This document shows, piece by piece, positions 36,766 through 48,795 of a stretch of 64,000 bases of DNA (position 1 is its first letter; the number at the start of each line of letters is the position of its first letter). The notes beneath the pieces were generated by a model that made no database searches, had not been told where the DNA came from, and was given only the letters and a program-made list of their open reading frames with translations. The DNA comes from Nageia nagi. Lineage: Eukaryota; Pinophyta. Where the stretch lies: NCBI GenBank assembly GCA_050084985.1, contig JBITNC010000001.1:179676001-179740000 (forward strand), written 5' to 3'. A program made the position numbers and the translations under genes.

Positions 36766-37770
36766 ATGGCAAGCAACTCCAACTCAATCATCATTCCAGA
36801 GTTTGATGGAGCAGACTATGAATATTGGAGTGTTCGAATGAAGACTCTACTGACTGGAAAAGGATATTGGGACATTATAGTGGCTGGCTACACTGAACTA
36901 GTAGATTGGAGTGCATTGAGTGCGGATGCAAAGAAGGAAGCAAAGGAGAATGAGAGACAAAACTCCATGGCTCTGTCCTTCATACAAGCAGCCTTGGACA
37001 AGAGCATCTTCCCATGAATCTCAGCATGTGTCTTAGCCCAAGAAGCATGGGTAGTCTTGAGAGAAGGCTATCAAGGGAGCCTCAAGGTGAAGGAAGTAAA
37101 ACTCCAAACATTGAGAAGGGAGTTTGAAAATATGAAGCAAGAGGAGAAGGAGACTGCTGGAGATTATTGTGTGAGAGTGAAAGCCATAGTCAATAAGATG
37201 GCCACTCTTGGAGAGAAGACTGAAAAGGAGGTTGTCATCAAGAAGGTTTTGAGAACCTTAACCAAAAAATTTGACCATGCTACACTCATAATTGAAGAAA
37301 CAAAAGACCTCTCATCCTTGGAAATTGACAATTTGATTGGCTCTCTCACATCTCATGAAGAGAGGATGACAAAGAGGACAAAGGCTGGAACAAGCAATAG
37401 TGATGAGCAAGCATTCTCTATCAAAGAGAATGAAGGACAAGGAAGAGGACAAGGGAGAGGTGCAAGAGGAAGAGGACGCAGAACTGGAAGAGGAGGAAGA
37501 AGAGGTTCATTTGGAAGAGGTAGAGGAAGAGAGCAGAATTATGAAAGTGAACCATCTTCATCATCAAGGGGGAGACACTCCGAAAGAGGAATTGGTAGAG
37601 GTAAGGATAAGAGGAATATGCAATGTTTTTATTGTAATAAATTTAGCCATTTTGAGTATGAATGTAGATCAAAACAAGCAAATGAAGGGAAGGCTACAAA
37701 CTATGGAGAAGAAGAACATGGTTATGGTGAAGAACAATTGTTCTTATCAATGATGGATTGTGAAAAACTT
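36766..37770 (+). pseudogene. Copia gag (UBN2-like domain, RGG box, CCHC knuckle)
   Basis: Gag forms the virus-like particle. It starts at the ATG at 36766, 33 bases after the primer site (MASNSNSIIIPEFDGADYEY, then WSVRMKTLL). A stop TGA at 37015-37017, probably from CGA, breaks it, and the same frame goes on from 37018. The UBN2-like part includes LKVKEVKLQTLRREFENMKQ and LRTLTKKFDHATLIIEETKD. An Arg/Gly-rich stretch at about 37435-37530 is followed by the zinc knuckle CFYCNKFSHFEYEC (37624-37665). The single nonsense change would stop translation after 83 codons. Confidence 0.9.
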
Positions 37771-39090
37771 GGAGAAGAGACTTGGTTGTTAGATAGTGGC
37801 TGTTCAAACCACATGATCGATGAGAAATCTTTACTTTCAGCGGTTGATCATTCCTACAAATCCAGTGTGCGGTTGGGAAATGAGAAGAGGTTGGAGATAC
37901 TTGGCAAAGGAGAGATGCAAGTTCCAACAAAACAAGGAACCATGAAGGTAAAGAACATTTACTACACTCCGAATTTAAAACAAAGTTTATTGAGTATTGA
38001 CCAAATGCTTGAGAAAAATTACAAATTGGTGTTTGAAGATAGAATGTGCAAAATTTATGATAAAAATCATGGAGGAAGGCTAGTAACTACTATTCAAATG
38101 ACTGAAAATAAACTCTTTCCCATTAAATTTTTTGAGAAAAATGGTGGTTGTGTTTTTGTTGGGATTGAGGATAAAAGCAAGCTTTGGCATATGAGGCTTG
38201 GACACTTGAATTTTGGGAGCTTGAAAGCTCTTCCAAAAATGGTTAGAGGGCTACCAAAACTAGAAGAATGCAAGGATGTGTGTGAAGGATGTGCACTAGG
38301 CAAGCAAGCAAGGGGGAAGTTTCCAAAGGATGAAGCATGGAGAGCCAAACACCCTCTCCAATTGGTCCATACTGATATTTGTGGGCCTATGCAAACAACA
38401 AGCTTTGGTAAATCTACTTACTTTATCACTTTCATTGATGATTTTACAAGAATGTGTTAGGTTTATTTTATCTCAAGCAAAGATGAAGGATTGAAATGTT
38501 TTAAAGAATTTAAATTGCTAGTTGAGAAACAAAGTGAGCATAGTGTGAAGTGCTTAAGAAGTGATAGAGGAGGAGAATATTGCAACAATGAGTTCTTTCA
38601 AATTTGTAAAGAGAATGGTATTAGGAGACACCTTACTTCTCCCTACACACCACAGCAAAATGGTGTAGCGGAAAGGAAAAATAGGACTCTTGTTGAGATG
38701 GCAAGGAGTATGTTGCAAAGCAAGAAGTTGCCCAATGTTTATTGGGCTAAAGCAATTAAAATAGCAATGTATATTTTGAACCGATCTCCTACAAGAATCT
38801 TGGACAAAATAACTCCCTATGAAGCTTGGTTTGAGAGAAAACCAAATTTTGAACACTTCAAAGTGTTTGAATGCCTTGCATATGTGCACATCAATGATGA
38901 AAGAAGGAGGAAACTAGATGCCAAATCTGAACCATGTGTGTTTATAAGATATTGTGAGCATTCAAAACCTTATAAATTCTATAATCCCAAGAGCCACAAA
39001 ATAATTGTATCAAGAGATGCAATTTTTGATGAAGGGGGAGAGTACAACAACCATAAAAAATTGCAGCAGAATGTGTTTGGAGGAGAATGA
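37771..39090 (+). pseudogene. Copia protease and integrase
   Basis: This continues in frame with gag. The protease active site is WLLDSGCSNHM, with D-S-G at 37792-37800 intact. The GAG-pre-integrase zinc region is LWHMRLGHLNFGSLKAL to CEGCALGKQARG (about 38185-38310). The integrase core has HTDICGP and FIDDFTRMC, then a TAG stop at 38458-38460 replacing a Trp codon. Next come CLRSDRGGEYCNNEFF and PYTPQQNGVAERKNR, so all three D-D-E residues are present. It ends with YVHINDERRRKLDAKSEPCV and a frameshift between about 39020 and 39090. Confidence 0.9.
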
Positions 39091-41042
39091 TGCATTGAAA
39101 GTGCAGCCCAGCCATGGTGTGAGGAAGAAAAATGAGGAACAGCCATCAAGTGTGAGTACTCCAAGCTCACCAACATCATCATCTAGCTCCAACACATCAC
39201 CAAAAAGTGTAAGTGCACCAAGTTCACCCAATGCAAGATTGTTGAACCAAGGTAACAAAGGTAAGAGATGGTTGAGGGATCATCCAAAAAGCCAAATCAT
39301 AGATGGCAACTCTATGAGAAGATTCACAAGGAGCCAAACTCAAGAGATGCAAAATCTTGTTGCAAGATTAGAGAGCATGCACATATATGGAGATGAAGAC
39401 AATGGAGAGCCCAAAGGTGAAGTGGTAAATTATGCTCTTTCTTATGTTTCAAATTCTATTTCAAATACAAATATTGTTGTTGTTGAGCCATCTTGTTATG
39501 AAGAAGCTTGTTCTAATGGTGTTTGGATGCAAGCTATGAAAGAAGAGATTAATGCTATTGAAAGAAATGATACTTGGGAACTTTGCAAGTTGCCCAAAGG
39601 TAAGAAAATGGTTGGTTCCAAATGGGTGTACAAAACAAAATGCAAGAGTGATGGTAGTGTTGAGAGGTACAAAGCAAGGCTAGTGGCAAAGGGATTCACT
39701 CAGCAGTATGGAGTGGATTTTGAGAAGATATTTGCACCAGTTGCAAGACAAGAAACAATCAGATTGGCACTCTCTTTGGTAGCAAGTAAGGGTTGGACAG
39801 TCCAACACATGGATGTGAAAAGTGCATTTTTGAATGGTGACATCAATGAAGAGGTGTATGTAGCACAACCTCAAGGTTTTGAGGTTTCAGGAAGAGAAAA
39901 CCATGTATACAAGCTCAAGAAGGCACTATATGGGCTGAAGTAAGCTCCAAGAGCTTGGTATACAAGAATTGATGGATACTTCAAAAGTGTGGGTTTTCAA
40001 AGAAGTGTAAGTGAACCTACCTTGTATTTTAAGAAAAGTGCTACTGATATTTTGATTGTTTGCTTGTATGTAGATGATTTGATATTCATGGGCAGCAATA
40101 AGAAGATGAATGAAGAGTTCAAAACTCATATGATGGCTGAGTTTGACATGAAAGATCTTGGTTTGATGAGCTACTTTCTTGGCTTGGAGGTGCATCAAAC
40201 GCAAGATGAAATCTTTGTGTCTCAATCCAAATATGCAAGAGACATGCTCAAAAGATTCAAAATGGATAATTGCACACCTGTAGCAATACCTACAGCCCAT
40301 GGAGAACACCTTTACAAGGAGGATGGAGAACCAAAAGTTGACAAAAAGCAATATAGGAGCATTGTTGGCAGTCTTATATTTTTGACAAACACAAGACTGG
40401 ATTTGCAATTTAGTGTATCTTTGGTGGCAAGATACATGAGTGAACCATTTGTTGTACATCTCAAGGTAGCGAAAAGAATACTGAGGTATGTGAAGGGAAC
40501 CATTGATTATGGAATACATTATACATGTGATTCCAAGCTCCAACTCACTATCACTTAGCGATTTGGATGATAGAAAGAGCACAAGTGGGAATTGATTCTC
40601 TCTTGGATTAGGTTTGATATTATGGAGCTCTCGAAAATAATCTACAGTAGCTCTTTCTAGTACTAAAGCTAAGTATGTGGCTGTGACAAGTGCTTCAACA
40701 CAAGCACTATGGTTGAGAAAAGTGTTGAAAGAAATTGGAGAGGAGCAAACTCAAGAAACAATAATTTTTTATGACAACCAAAGTGCCATCAAGTTGGCAC
40801 ACAATCCTATCCACCATTCTAGAACTAAGCACTTTGATTTGAAGACTCATTTCATTCAAGATTTGGTGGAGAAAGGAATGATAAAATTGAGGTATTATCC
40901 AACACAAGACCAAGTGGCGGATATCTTCACAAAATCGATGTCAAAATCTCAATTTGTGCTATTAAGAGACTTGATTGTTAGTCCTCTTACTATCAAGGGG
41001 GAGTATGAAGACTTTGAATACCGATCGACTGGCTACCTGTAA
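39091..41042 (+). pseudogene. Copia RT and RNase H
   Basis: After a Ser/Pro-rich linker with [15 protein letters not shown] (about 39160-39210), RT begins near 39520 ([20 protein letters not shown]). It goes on with [20 protein letters not shown] and [19 protein letters not shown] stop at 39941-39943 replaces a Gln after YGLK. The catalytic motif CLYVDDLIF is at about 40060 and is intact. A frameshift lies near 40545-40600. RNase H follows, with STVALSSTKAKYVAVTSAST, FYDNQSAIKLAHNPIHH and TKHFDLKTHFIQDLVEKGM, ending at 41042. Confidence 0.9.
40991..41005 (+). other. Polypurine tract of copia element 4
   Basis: TATCAAGGGGGAGTA abuts the TG of the 3' LTR. Confidence 0.9.
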
Positions 41043-41408
41043 CTGGACAACTAGCTAGAATAAGTGAATCGACCACTCGGCTAAGTAGCTGGCTTGCCAG
41101 CTAGTTCTATTTTCTATGTATATCATTTTTCCTTCCTATGGCTTTCCAGTTCATGTTTCTTGGTGTTTCAACTTCTAAGCTGAAGGGTAAAGGTCACCTA
41201 TGGCCTCTATAAATGTTTGTAATGTATTTTGTAGTATCATCAAAGTGTGTGGAGTTGTATTGGAGTTGTAGCTTGCATTATCAATAATCAATTTGGTGTT
41301 GGATTCAATTTCAGTCCTCCATTGTTGTTGAGTTGTGCAATATCATTTTTCTGAGTTGTATTATGAATTGTTAGGCAATTCATTTTTTTTTATAGTTAAA
41401 GAACTTTA
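41006..41408 (+). repeat. 3' LTR of copia element 4
   Basis: It aligns with 36312-36716. The terminal CA has become TA. The CCGGCTA block is heavily C-to-T and G-to-A mutated here. Confidence 0.95.
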
Positions 41409-41413
41409 ATATA

Positions 41414-41944
41414 CACTCATATAAGATAGATTTCATCCATAAATTGATAAAAAAAATAAGTCATCACATATGCACAACATCAAATATGACATACATCATC
41501 AACTATATATCACATGTGCATAAAAAATGTATCATCCATAACATGATATCAACAATATCATATGCGCACAATACCAACATAATATAATATTAAAAATATC
41601 ATATGTGCATAAAACTATCAAATGCACTATCAACCAAGTGATATGCATTCTCAAAATAAAAAATTGATTTTTGATTTTTGTGTTTGTTTATTTTAGATTA
41701 GTATTCTGTATTTGTTGAGGGTATATGAATGTGTCATCACATTATAATATTTCATAATTTAATTCTCCCCCTTGATGACAACTTCACCAAAAAAATACTT
41801 ATGTGACCATGTTATCTTAACCATGTCACAAACAATAAAAAAAAATTAACTAAACCACCAATTTTAGATTTTTAAGCCACAAATGCCTATTTGACCAAAC
41901 ACAAAGCCAAGATTTATAAGACAAAGCATAAGACACGAATAAAA
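41414..41944. other. LARD interior, non-coding
   Basis: AT-rich, with recurrent ATATCATATGTGCATAA-like words in 41450-41640 that look like a worn short repeat. No coding motif. Confidence 0.5.
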
Positions 41945-42114
41945 TAAACTTGACTTTACCAATAGTGAGACAAGATTTCATAATGAATAATTTGAATTTA
42001 CCAAGAGTGAGTTAAGATGCCACAACAAGTAAACTTGACTTTACCAAGAGTGGGTCAAGATGCCATAATAAATAAACTTGACTTACCAAGAGTGAGTCAA
42101 GATGCCATCTTAAC
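41945..42114 (+). repeat. Tandem array A of the LARD, 42-43-bp unit, four copies
   Basis: Units start at 41945, 41987, 42030 and 42073. The consensus is TAAACTTGACTTTACCAAGA then GTGAGTCAAGATGCCATAAT. Reading through the array makes the small frame at 42017-42220. Confidence 0.9.
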
Positions 42115-42198
42115 CATGCTACTAGTTAAGATATATGTAATGAAAAAAGGTAGCATTCATTCAACAAGGATGCAATTTTCCATCAAAGATTGTAATGT

Positions 42199-42330
42199 GG
42201 AGAAGGGCAAACTTTTTTAACCACTCCCACATTTAAAAAATCATGGAGAAGGTTGAACCTTTTAACCACTCCAAGAATATAGTTATAGATAAGGGAAAAC
42301 CTTTTTAATCACTCCATACACTACAAGTAG
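42199..42330 (+). repeat. Tandem array B of the LARD, 43-46-bp unit, three copies
   Basis: Units start at 42199, 42245 and 42288. The core is GGAGAAGGNNNAACCTTTTTAA followed by CCACTCC. Confidence 0.85.
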
Positions 42331-44142
42331 CAATATGGTAAACAATCCATTGTCATAGAAGTAAAACATATGGCAAATAGTGCATTATAATTCATCACAA
42401 AGATGAAAAGCCAATACTTATAATCACAACCCTCCTAAGGATGAAGTAGGCATTACTTCAACCTTCTTTAGCATAAATTTACCAACCCTAGCAATTAGGA
42501 TTTAAGTAAAACAAATATCAATGAAGTCTTGTTTTGATGAACAATAAATACAAAGTTCCACAAGAAAATTACTTCTAATAAAGAAATGCTTGGATTTTAT
42601 ACTCCCCATTAAGGCTAACTTCATAAAAAAATTAAAGCATATTACAAAGGTCTACACATGTAGAGAGGAATGCACATTTTCCAAATATACTTATACATTT
42701 CCTTTCCAAAGCAAGACTAATATTTCACTATTAATAACCTTAATAAGTGTTATGGAGAAATTTTAAAATTTTTTTCACTCCAATAAGTATATTAACCAAG
42801 GTGCATAAGCAAAAAAATTAAGGATTAATGCACAACAATTCCAATGTGGAGTAATTTTACAAACTCTACTCCAACAAGAATGTGTACACAATTAAAAAAT
42901 TCCATCCAACCATGATAAAAAAATAATGTGCACAATTAATAAGGATAGTAATGTTTTAAAAAGGCTTACAAAAACTTTTACTTCAAATGATGTGCATCAA
43001 TTTCATATTCCAATGTACATAATAAATATTTATGCAATATAAATCAATGCTAATTTGCAATCAAAGGATAGTTCATAAAAAAAAGTCAAATTTTCATAAT
43101 GCACATCCACAAGTTTTCATTTAAACAATGTGCAGATATAAGCACCATAGCATTACAACCAATAAATATTGTGCATATCAATGTTTGAAAGAAAGTTTTA
43201 CCTAAATTTTCACTTCAAACATTATGCACATCTAAGCATTGCAAATATTATGCATACCCACATAAGAAATCTTTATTTTTAATAAAGTGCATATTTAATG
43301 TAATTCTTTCAGTTTTCTTTGTCCACAAAATGACACAAGAGAAAGGAAATTGGGTTGCAATATATTGTCAATTAATGCTATCAATTTGATTTAAATATGT
43401 CCAACATTATCTAGAAAAAAATTGTAATATTTACAAAATAATTGCAATGAATTACTTTGCAAATGAACTTTGATTAGTTTCTTAAAAAATTACCATATAA
43501 GGCATATAATGTGCAAATTACCATAGTACTTAACTTAAAAATAAAAGCTATCCAAAGCTTTAAGGAAATATTTTGATACTTACCAAATACTATATTTTCA
43601 ACACTATTGAAAAACCTATTTAAAGCTTATTTAAAAAAAAAAATAAAGCTATAATTCTCATATAGTACATTCACTATTAAAAAATGCCCATATCACTTTT
43701 GAGTGAAAAATATCAATTGATATTTTAAATAAAAATGAGACCATGATATTTTTTAAAAGAGCATTAAAAAAGACTTATTTTAAGACTAAAAACAATTTTA
43801 CCCCTTTTTTTTTTAAAAAAAAAACATACCCTTTTTAAAAAAAATGGAAACACCTTTTTTAGAAAAGCTTCCAAAAAATATATATTGGACTTTTTCCTTT
43901 TTTTTTTTGAAAAAATATGTTGTCTAGTTTAAAAAAACTTATATAATAAAACATGCTATTATTTACAGTTCTCATTCACAACCTCCCATACAAATAAATA
44001 CTTACAACCCTCATTGTCTAAACTTGCATAGGTGTAGGAGTAGTAAAGGAATGCTATGAGCTGCATAGGGGAAGGGATGGGTGATGGTGGCCACATGATG
44101 TGGTGGGAGAATAGAGGGGGGGTAGTAGGCCCTATCCATGTG
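42331..44142. other. LARD interior, AT-rich, with recurrent TGTGCA words
   Basis: Between about 42800 and 43330 words such as AATGTGCACA, GTGCATAT and TATGCACAT recur irregularly, suggesting another decayed repeat. Poly-A and poly-T runs cluster at 43800-43935. No coding motif was seen. Confidence 0.5.
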
Positions 44143-44287
44143 CCTCCCTAGGGAGGGACCATGCCCAACTGAGTCACGGGCCACCTCCTACAAGAGGGAT
44201 GGTGCCCAATAGGTCATGTGCCACATCCATAGAGGGGCTGCACCCTTTAGGGTAGCACACCCACTCTAAGGAGGGGATTCTCCCACC
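44143..44287 (+). repeat. GC-rich tandem array C of the LARD, about 40-bp unit
   Basis: Units start at 44143, 44184 and 44224, with a partial one at 44264. Each has an AGAGGGRNNGTGCCC-like block and ends in a CACGGGCCA/CATGTGCCA/CACACCCA form. It stands out sharply from the AT-rich surroundings. Confidence 0.75.
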
Positions 44288-44420
44288 AATTTTTTATTAT
44301 GTTTTTAAAAATAAAAAAATTGTATTAAAAATATAGAAAAAAACTACTGATATATTTTTTTGTTTTAGATATTTAAATTTTTTTAAATACTAAAAATAGA
44401 AAAAGAAATTTCTTTTTTTA

Positions 44421-44445
44421 GTATATATATATATATATATATATA
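44421..44445. repeat. (TA)n microsatellite
   Basis: An uninterrupted TA run of about 25 bases. Confidence 0.95.
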
Positions 44446-44930
44446 ATTTTTATATTTATATAAAAAAATCATCAGATTTTTCTATTTATAAAAAATTTGC
44501 ATGCTTTTGTAGTTACAGTACAAGGATTGTAAACTCCCTCAAATGTTGAGAATTTTTAAAAAATAACCTCAATACAAAAAATCACTAACTTGATTTTTGT
44601 AAGCATGAAAATAAAAAGATAAAAATTAGAAGCACTAATTCTTCAAGATCTTAGATTCTAACCATATACCATATGTTAGATCTAACTTCCAATACTACTA
44701 ACATTTAATTAAGATAAAATTTTACTTTAAATATGAGCCCATTATCCTTAAGATAAAAAAACATGTTAGTATAGATATCAACTTTCAACTTTAATAAGAA
44801 ATTGAAATTGATTAACCAATGAAGTTTCAAATAAAATTGAAACAAGATTAGGGGATAGGTATACCTTAAATTTGAGGAGGATTACCTCAAAAACACCAAG
44901 TAGAAATTTGAGGAGACCACAAAAAGAAAG

Positions 44931-44942
44931 GCTCTAATACCA
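44931..44942 (-). other. Primer-binding site of the LARD
   Basis: The minus strand reads TGGTATTAGAGC, near the complement of the initiator-Met tRNA 3' end (TGGTATCAGAGC), two bases inside the 5' LTR. Confidence 0.85.
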
Positions 44943-44944
44943 CC

Positions 44945-45407
44945 TGATGGAATTGAAGGATTCCATATAACCAAGATCACCTTAAAGTTTCTTCAACAAA
45001 TCTAATATTCTACAATCTAACAAAGCAATAATCAATCATACAAAAAATAACACATCATTTATAGTGGTTCCTTTATATCTTTGGAGTACATCCATTTTGA
45101 ACCATCATTCTATTACTTCTCACAAGATAACTCTCCTTAAAATCCTTAACAAAGCTCTTACATGAGCATTCTTATAATTCTACATGACAAGCATTACCAT
45201 GCTTGATCAACTTACATAATGAGTGGGCTACCTCTCTATTTATAAGAGCTAACAAACCCTTCAACTTTCTTTTTATGCAAGGGAAAGGTTAAAGATGTTT
45301 CTATATTTATTATCTTAATGCTTTAAGGTATCTAAGGATACTTTAAGCATTAAATGAATTTACATTAAAGAGAAATATAACACAATATTACATTACAATT
45401 TCCCACA
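44945..45407 (-). repeat. 5' LTR of the LARD (463 bp)
   Basis: Second copy, next to the primer-binding site. On the minus strand it runs from TGTGGGAAATTG to CCATCA. Confidence 0.9.
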
Positions 45408-45412
45408 ATTAT

Positions 45413-46029
45413 TAGATCTGATACTCCTCTTTAGACTTCATTTGCTTGTTGGTCTTTTGCATACATAGGGTAAGTATTTTTCACACCATATGGGGTTGTC
45501 TTAAACTCTACATGGGCTTTCACAATGTGTAGGTAACTATCCTCTTTATGGCTCGAGTGGAGTAGTTCACATTTTTCTTCTCTCTTCTCTCAATGCAAGG
45601 TTAATGGGCTCTCTTGCTTTCTTCAATAGGTATTTAATAATGATTGAGAGGTATTTAATGCAAGAAATCATTCATACTTCAAGTAGAGCCTTTTCATAAA
45701 AAATAATTTAATGTATTCAAATTCTTTATCTTCATTATAAATAATCATCCATACTTTAGAAAAAGCCTTTTTCTAGCAGATTATGCAATATCTTCACCAA
45801 AATGGTTATTCTTCAATCTCTTCATGATTCTTCAACAAATATTTTTAATCAGGCCATTTCTTATCTCAATAAGCAATCCCCCCATACTTAGGAAGGTTAA
45901 ATTTAACCATCCTTTTCTTGGATTGAGTGGATTAGTTTTGAGAAGAAAAAAATATAAGGAAATCACTTCTTCACAAGCTTATAACAAACATGAAAGATAC
46001 CATTATCACTTGCACCTAATCTAATACCA
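45413..46029 (-). other. Non-coding stretch ending in a primer-site-like signal
   Basis: No protein motif was seen. Its right end, on the minus strand, reads TGGTATTAGATTAG directly after the LTR-like segment at 46030-46277, as expected for the leader of a minus-strand copia-type element. Confidence 0.4.
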
Positions 46030-46277
46030 TGTCAAAAATATTAGAGAAACCAAGATTAAACCTTTCATTAATGTAAGCATGAATAAATACATTGAGTAAC
46101 ATTTCTGTAGAGTAATGAAATTAGATAACCACCCACATGGAAAGACTAAATATTATCAATATACATTGGTGTTAAACACTAATGTATTTATTATTTGATA
46201 TAGTATTGTAGATACCTAATGTATCTAAAATTCTAAGTTAATGTATTATTTATATATATAAAAAAATTATATTAACA
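46030..46277 (-). repeat. Short LTR-like segment (248 bp)
   Basis: On the plus strand it runs TGTCAAAAATATTAG to ATATTAACA, so it begins TG and ends CA. To its left is a primer-site-like sequence and to its right a purine tract (minus strand: TAAGAGAGGGTTTTAAA, 46278-46294). No second copy was found in the window. Confidence 0.5.
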
Positions 46278-46289
46278 TTTAAAACCCTC

Positions 46290-47630
46290 TCTTAGTTAGA
46301 TGTAAATGGTGTCTAATACCTTAGTATCTCTCTACAAAGCCTCATGTATCATGATCATATAATGCAATAAAATGAAAGTATAACCTAGCAATAACTTGAT
46401 GAAGATACCTTCTAACTAATCCTTTATAGAAAAATATTGCATATTTATCATGTCATTGTATACTTTCTCTTAGATCCAATGTATATATATCTTAATGTGC
46501 TTAGAAAATTAATGCAAAATGGGATTCTTAGTCATATGCATGGTAGTTTAATTATCAATCCATAATCAATATGATTCTTATATGAAATTAAAATCTAAAA
46601 GTAAATGATGTGAGCACTAAAGATGTATCTTTCTATCAAATGGATTAGATATCACATCTTCATATAAGACTTGGATATGAAACCTTTTACTTATCCTTGC
46701 CATTAGACAACCACTATAAGTGAATAAGTACCTATAAGTATTTTTTATTTCATCCTCATCCACATTGTGATCTTAATAGGAGTATCTAATTAAGTTCAAT
46801 TCACTATCTCCCCCATACAAAATACTCATCTCTAATGTCCCTTTGATATAAATCAAAATACTTTTGGTCACTATCCAATGGATTTATTATGGATATACCA
46901 TATATGATGTCATATATCCAATTGCAAAATAAGTTTTAATATATTATAGATTAAGTACAATAAGCTAACCATTAGTGGTTGGTAAAAGTAGAAATCAACT
47001 ATCAAATCATCTAAATAGGTCATATAAAGTTTCTATCTAAAATCCTTGAGAGTGTTAACCTTATTATACTGCTCCATGTTAAACTTCTTCAAGATATCTA
47101 GGTATATTAAGAATGAAATAAAAAATATGATCCTCCATTTTTCATACTTACATATATAAAGAGTAATGTAATAAACCTATATTTGTCACCTTAAAGTTAT
47201 TTTTTTAACCTAGTATCAATGTATTCAATATTTATGTAGGAATTTCTCATAATAATTACGTTATCTACATGCAAAATGGTGATATGTTTACACATTTCCT
47301 ATTCACCTATATATTCTTCTCTATCACACATATATAGAACCTTAAATTGATGACAAACATATCTATTTTCTCACACCATTTCCTTGATGCTTGTTTGAAA
47401 CCATATAAAAAATTCTTTTACTTACAAATTGGAGGGGTGGATCTACCTCTCTAAATTGGGATGGTTGACTCATATAGATATCCTCCTTCAAACTAACATT
47501 GAGAAATACATTCATTTATTATATATATTTATAAAACTAAAAAATACAAAAATATAGTAAGGTTAATTAAATATATATATACCATAGGAGAAAACATATC
47601 CTTGTAGGGAATACCTTATCCTAAAAATAT
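46290..47630 (-). pseudogene. Ty1/copia RT-RNase H remnant
   Basis: Minus-strand reading gives heavily broken copia RT blocks. They are YKDMFSPMV near the 47631 edge, LNVSLKEDIYMSQPS (the AFLNGDLEEEVYMxQP block) and NSLYGFKQASRKW (the SLYGLKQAPRQW block). A worn YVDD region follows near 47270, then YLDILKKFNME and SLLYLIYNILKL toward 46900. Stops and frameshifts occur every few tens of codons, so it is much older than the other copia elements here. It is cut at 47631 by an LTR-like repeat. Confidence 0.7.
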
Positions 47631-48795
47631 TGTAACGACCCACCCAATTACGCTTGTTATGACCCAAGTACCTTCAAGAAATTTGAATTTGAATTTGAGA
47701 TCATTTATGTAACAAGATGAATTATGAATGAATATGTATGATATTTGTATCAATTTGATGATGGCTTCAAGTTTGTTTGAAACAGATTACAGTTTGACTT
47801 AGCATGGGAATCATATTGGAGATCTAAGTTAACCAAAGATGAGTTAGTTATGGGAACATATTGGTAAGAGTGAGGAAATGATTGGTTGTTGAATCATTGA
47901 TAGCATATAGGGGCTATCAAAAATCATATAGTTGCATTTTATATTTGGTGTGTATGAAGTATGGCCCTTGTAATGTTTTCGTATGCACTAATAAATTTAC
48001 CTTGCAAGATGGGAAATATTCACAAGTAAAACTATGGGAAAATTTTGTTATTATGAATTTTATACAAAGAATTAATTAATTGGCTAGAATATTACTATAA
48101 AATATTTCAAATACCTAGATTTGATTTTTTACTGAGATATTGTCTTTTTACTTGCAATAATTTTAGGGATGGATGAAATATATTTAATCTAAGGGTGAGG
48201 TGGAAAATAATTATTAATCTACCCTAGAACCTAAGTATTCCTCCCTCCCATATATCTTAGAATTTTGTATGAGGTGGAGCCTTAAGGCTTACAAATAAAA
48301 GTTGAATAAATTCCACCATAAAAATTAAAAATTTTGTGTCTCCTATAAGAAAAAAGCATGAGGTGGCTCAATAGAAAGTTAATTGAGATTATTACATCTA
48401 TTTTGTCCTATAAATACCTTTGGAACTTTGAAAAAAATACACACATCTCTCATATTTCAAAATTAGTCTTAGATCTTGCGAAGAAAGGAGCTCATTTCTC
48501 CACATTTGCCAAATTTTGAATCCAGGTGCTTTTTCTAAATCTTAGCCTCTAGTTGTTAAAATTTTAGTCTAACTTATATGATGAAAGTCATAGATGTGAG
48601 CATTTATCTCTTTTCTTTTATTTAATAAATAGTTAAGTTAAAATGTTATATTTTAGCATGTGAACATGTTAGTATCATTTTATTTTTATGCTATTGGATT
48701 TACATTATGAAGAATGGCTATGGCATATTTAAAATAATAAAATATAGGAGTCTTGTTTTTCATAAGAGTGGCTAAGGGAATCATAGGGTTTAACA
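47631..48795 (+). repeat. LTR-like direct repeat, copy 1
   Basis: It begins TGTAACGACCCACCC, a start common in plant gypsy LTRs, and aligns with 52407-53585. Shared blocks include ATGAGTTRGTTATRGGAA, GAGGAAATGATT, CCTATAAATACC, GAAGAAAGGAG and TCTAA...GCATGTGAACA. The alignment is firm to about 48680; the end at 48795 (TTTAACA) is inferred from a purine tract on the minus strand just beyond it. CCTATAAATACC near 48409 is a possible TATA box. Confidence 0.65.

Larger units (their letters stand above)
36307..41413 (+). mobile_element. Ty1/copia element, nested in the LARD
   Basis: LTRs of 405 and 403 bp, a canonical primer site, a purine tract and the perfect target duplication ATATA (36307-36311 and 41409-41413) define a full-length element. 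Domain order is gag, protease, integrase, RT, RNase H, which is copia. Damage is light: three nonsense changes and two frameshifts. By eye the LTRs differ at about 15 of 300 positions outside the U3 block, nearly all transitions. It is clearly younger than the gypsy elements and than its host. Confidence 0.95.
35479..45412 (-). mobile_element. LARD-like non-coding LTR element, minus strand, hosting a nested copia
   Basis: LTRs 35484-35962 and 44945-45407 begin TG and end CA. ATTAT at 35479-35483 and 45408-45412 is a perfect target duplication. The initiator-Met-type primer site (44931-44942) and purine tract (35963-35975) both lie on the minus strand, which sets the orientation. Apart from the nested copia element (36307-41413), the 3.9-kb interior has no gag or pol motif on either strand and carries three tandem arrays. 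Long internal DNA without coding capacity is the definition of a LARD. Confidence 0.85.

Noticed and set aside
37164-40913. Several minus-strand frames within copia element 4
   Set aside because: Shadows of the well-supported plus-strand gag-pol.
42017-42220. 67-codon frame with repeated LTLPRVGQDA-like segments
   Set aside because: Product of reading through tandem array A of the non-coding LARD.
44421-44445. TA run as a replication or regulatory element
   Set aside because: Simple microsatellite without further signals.
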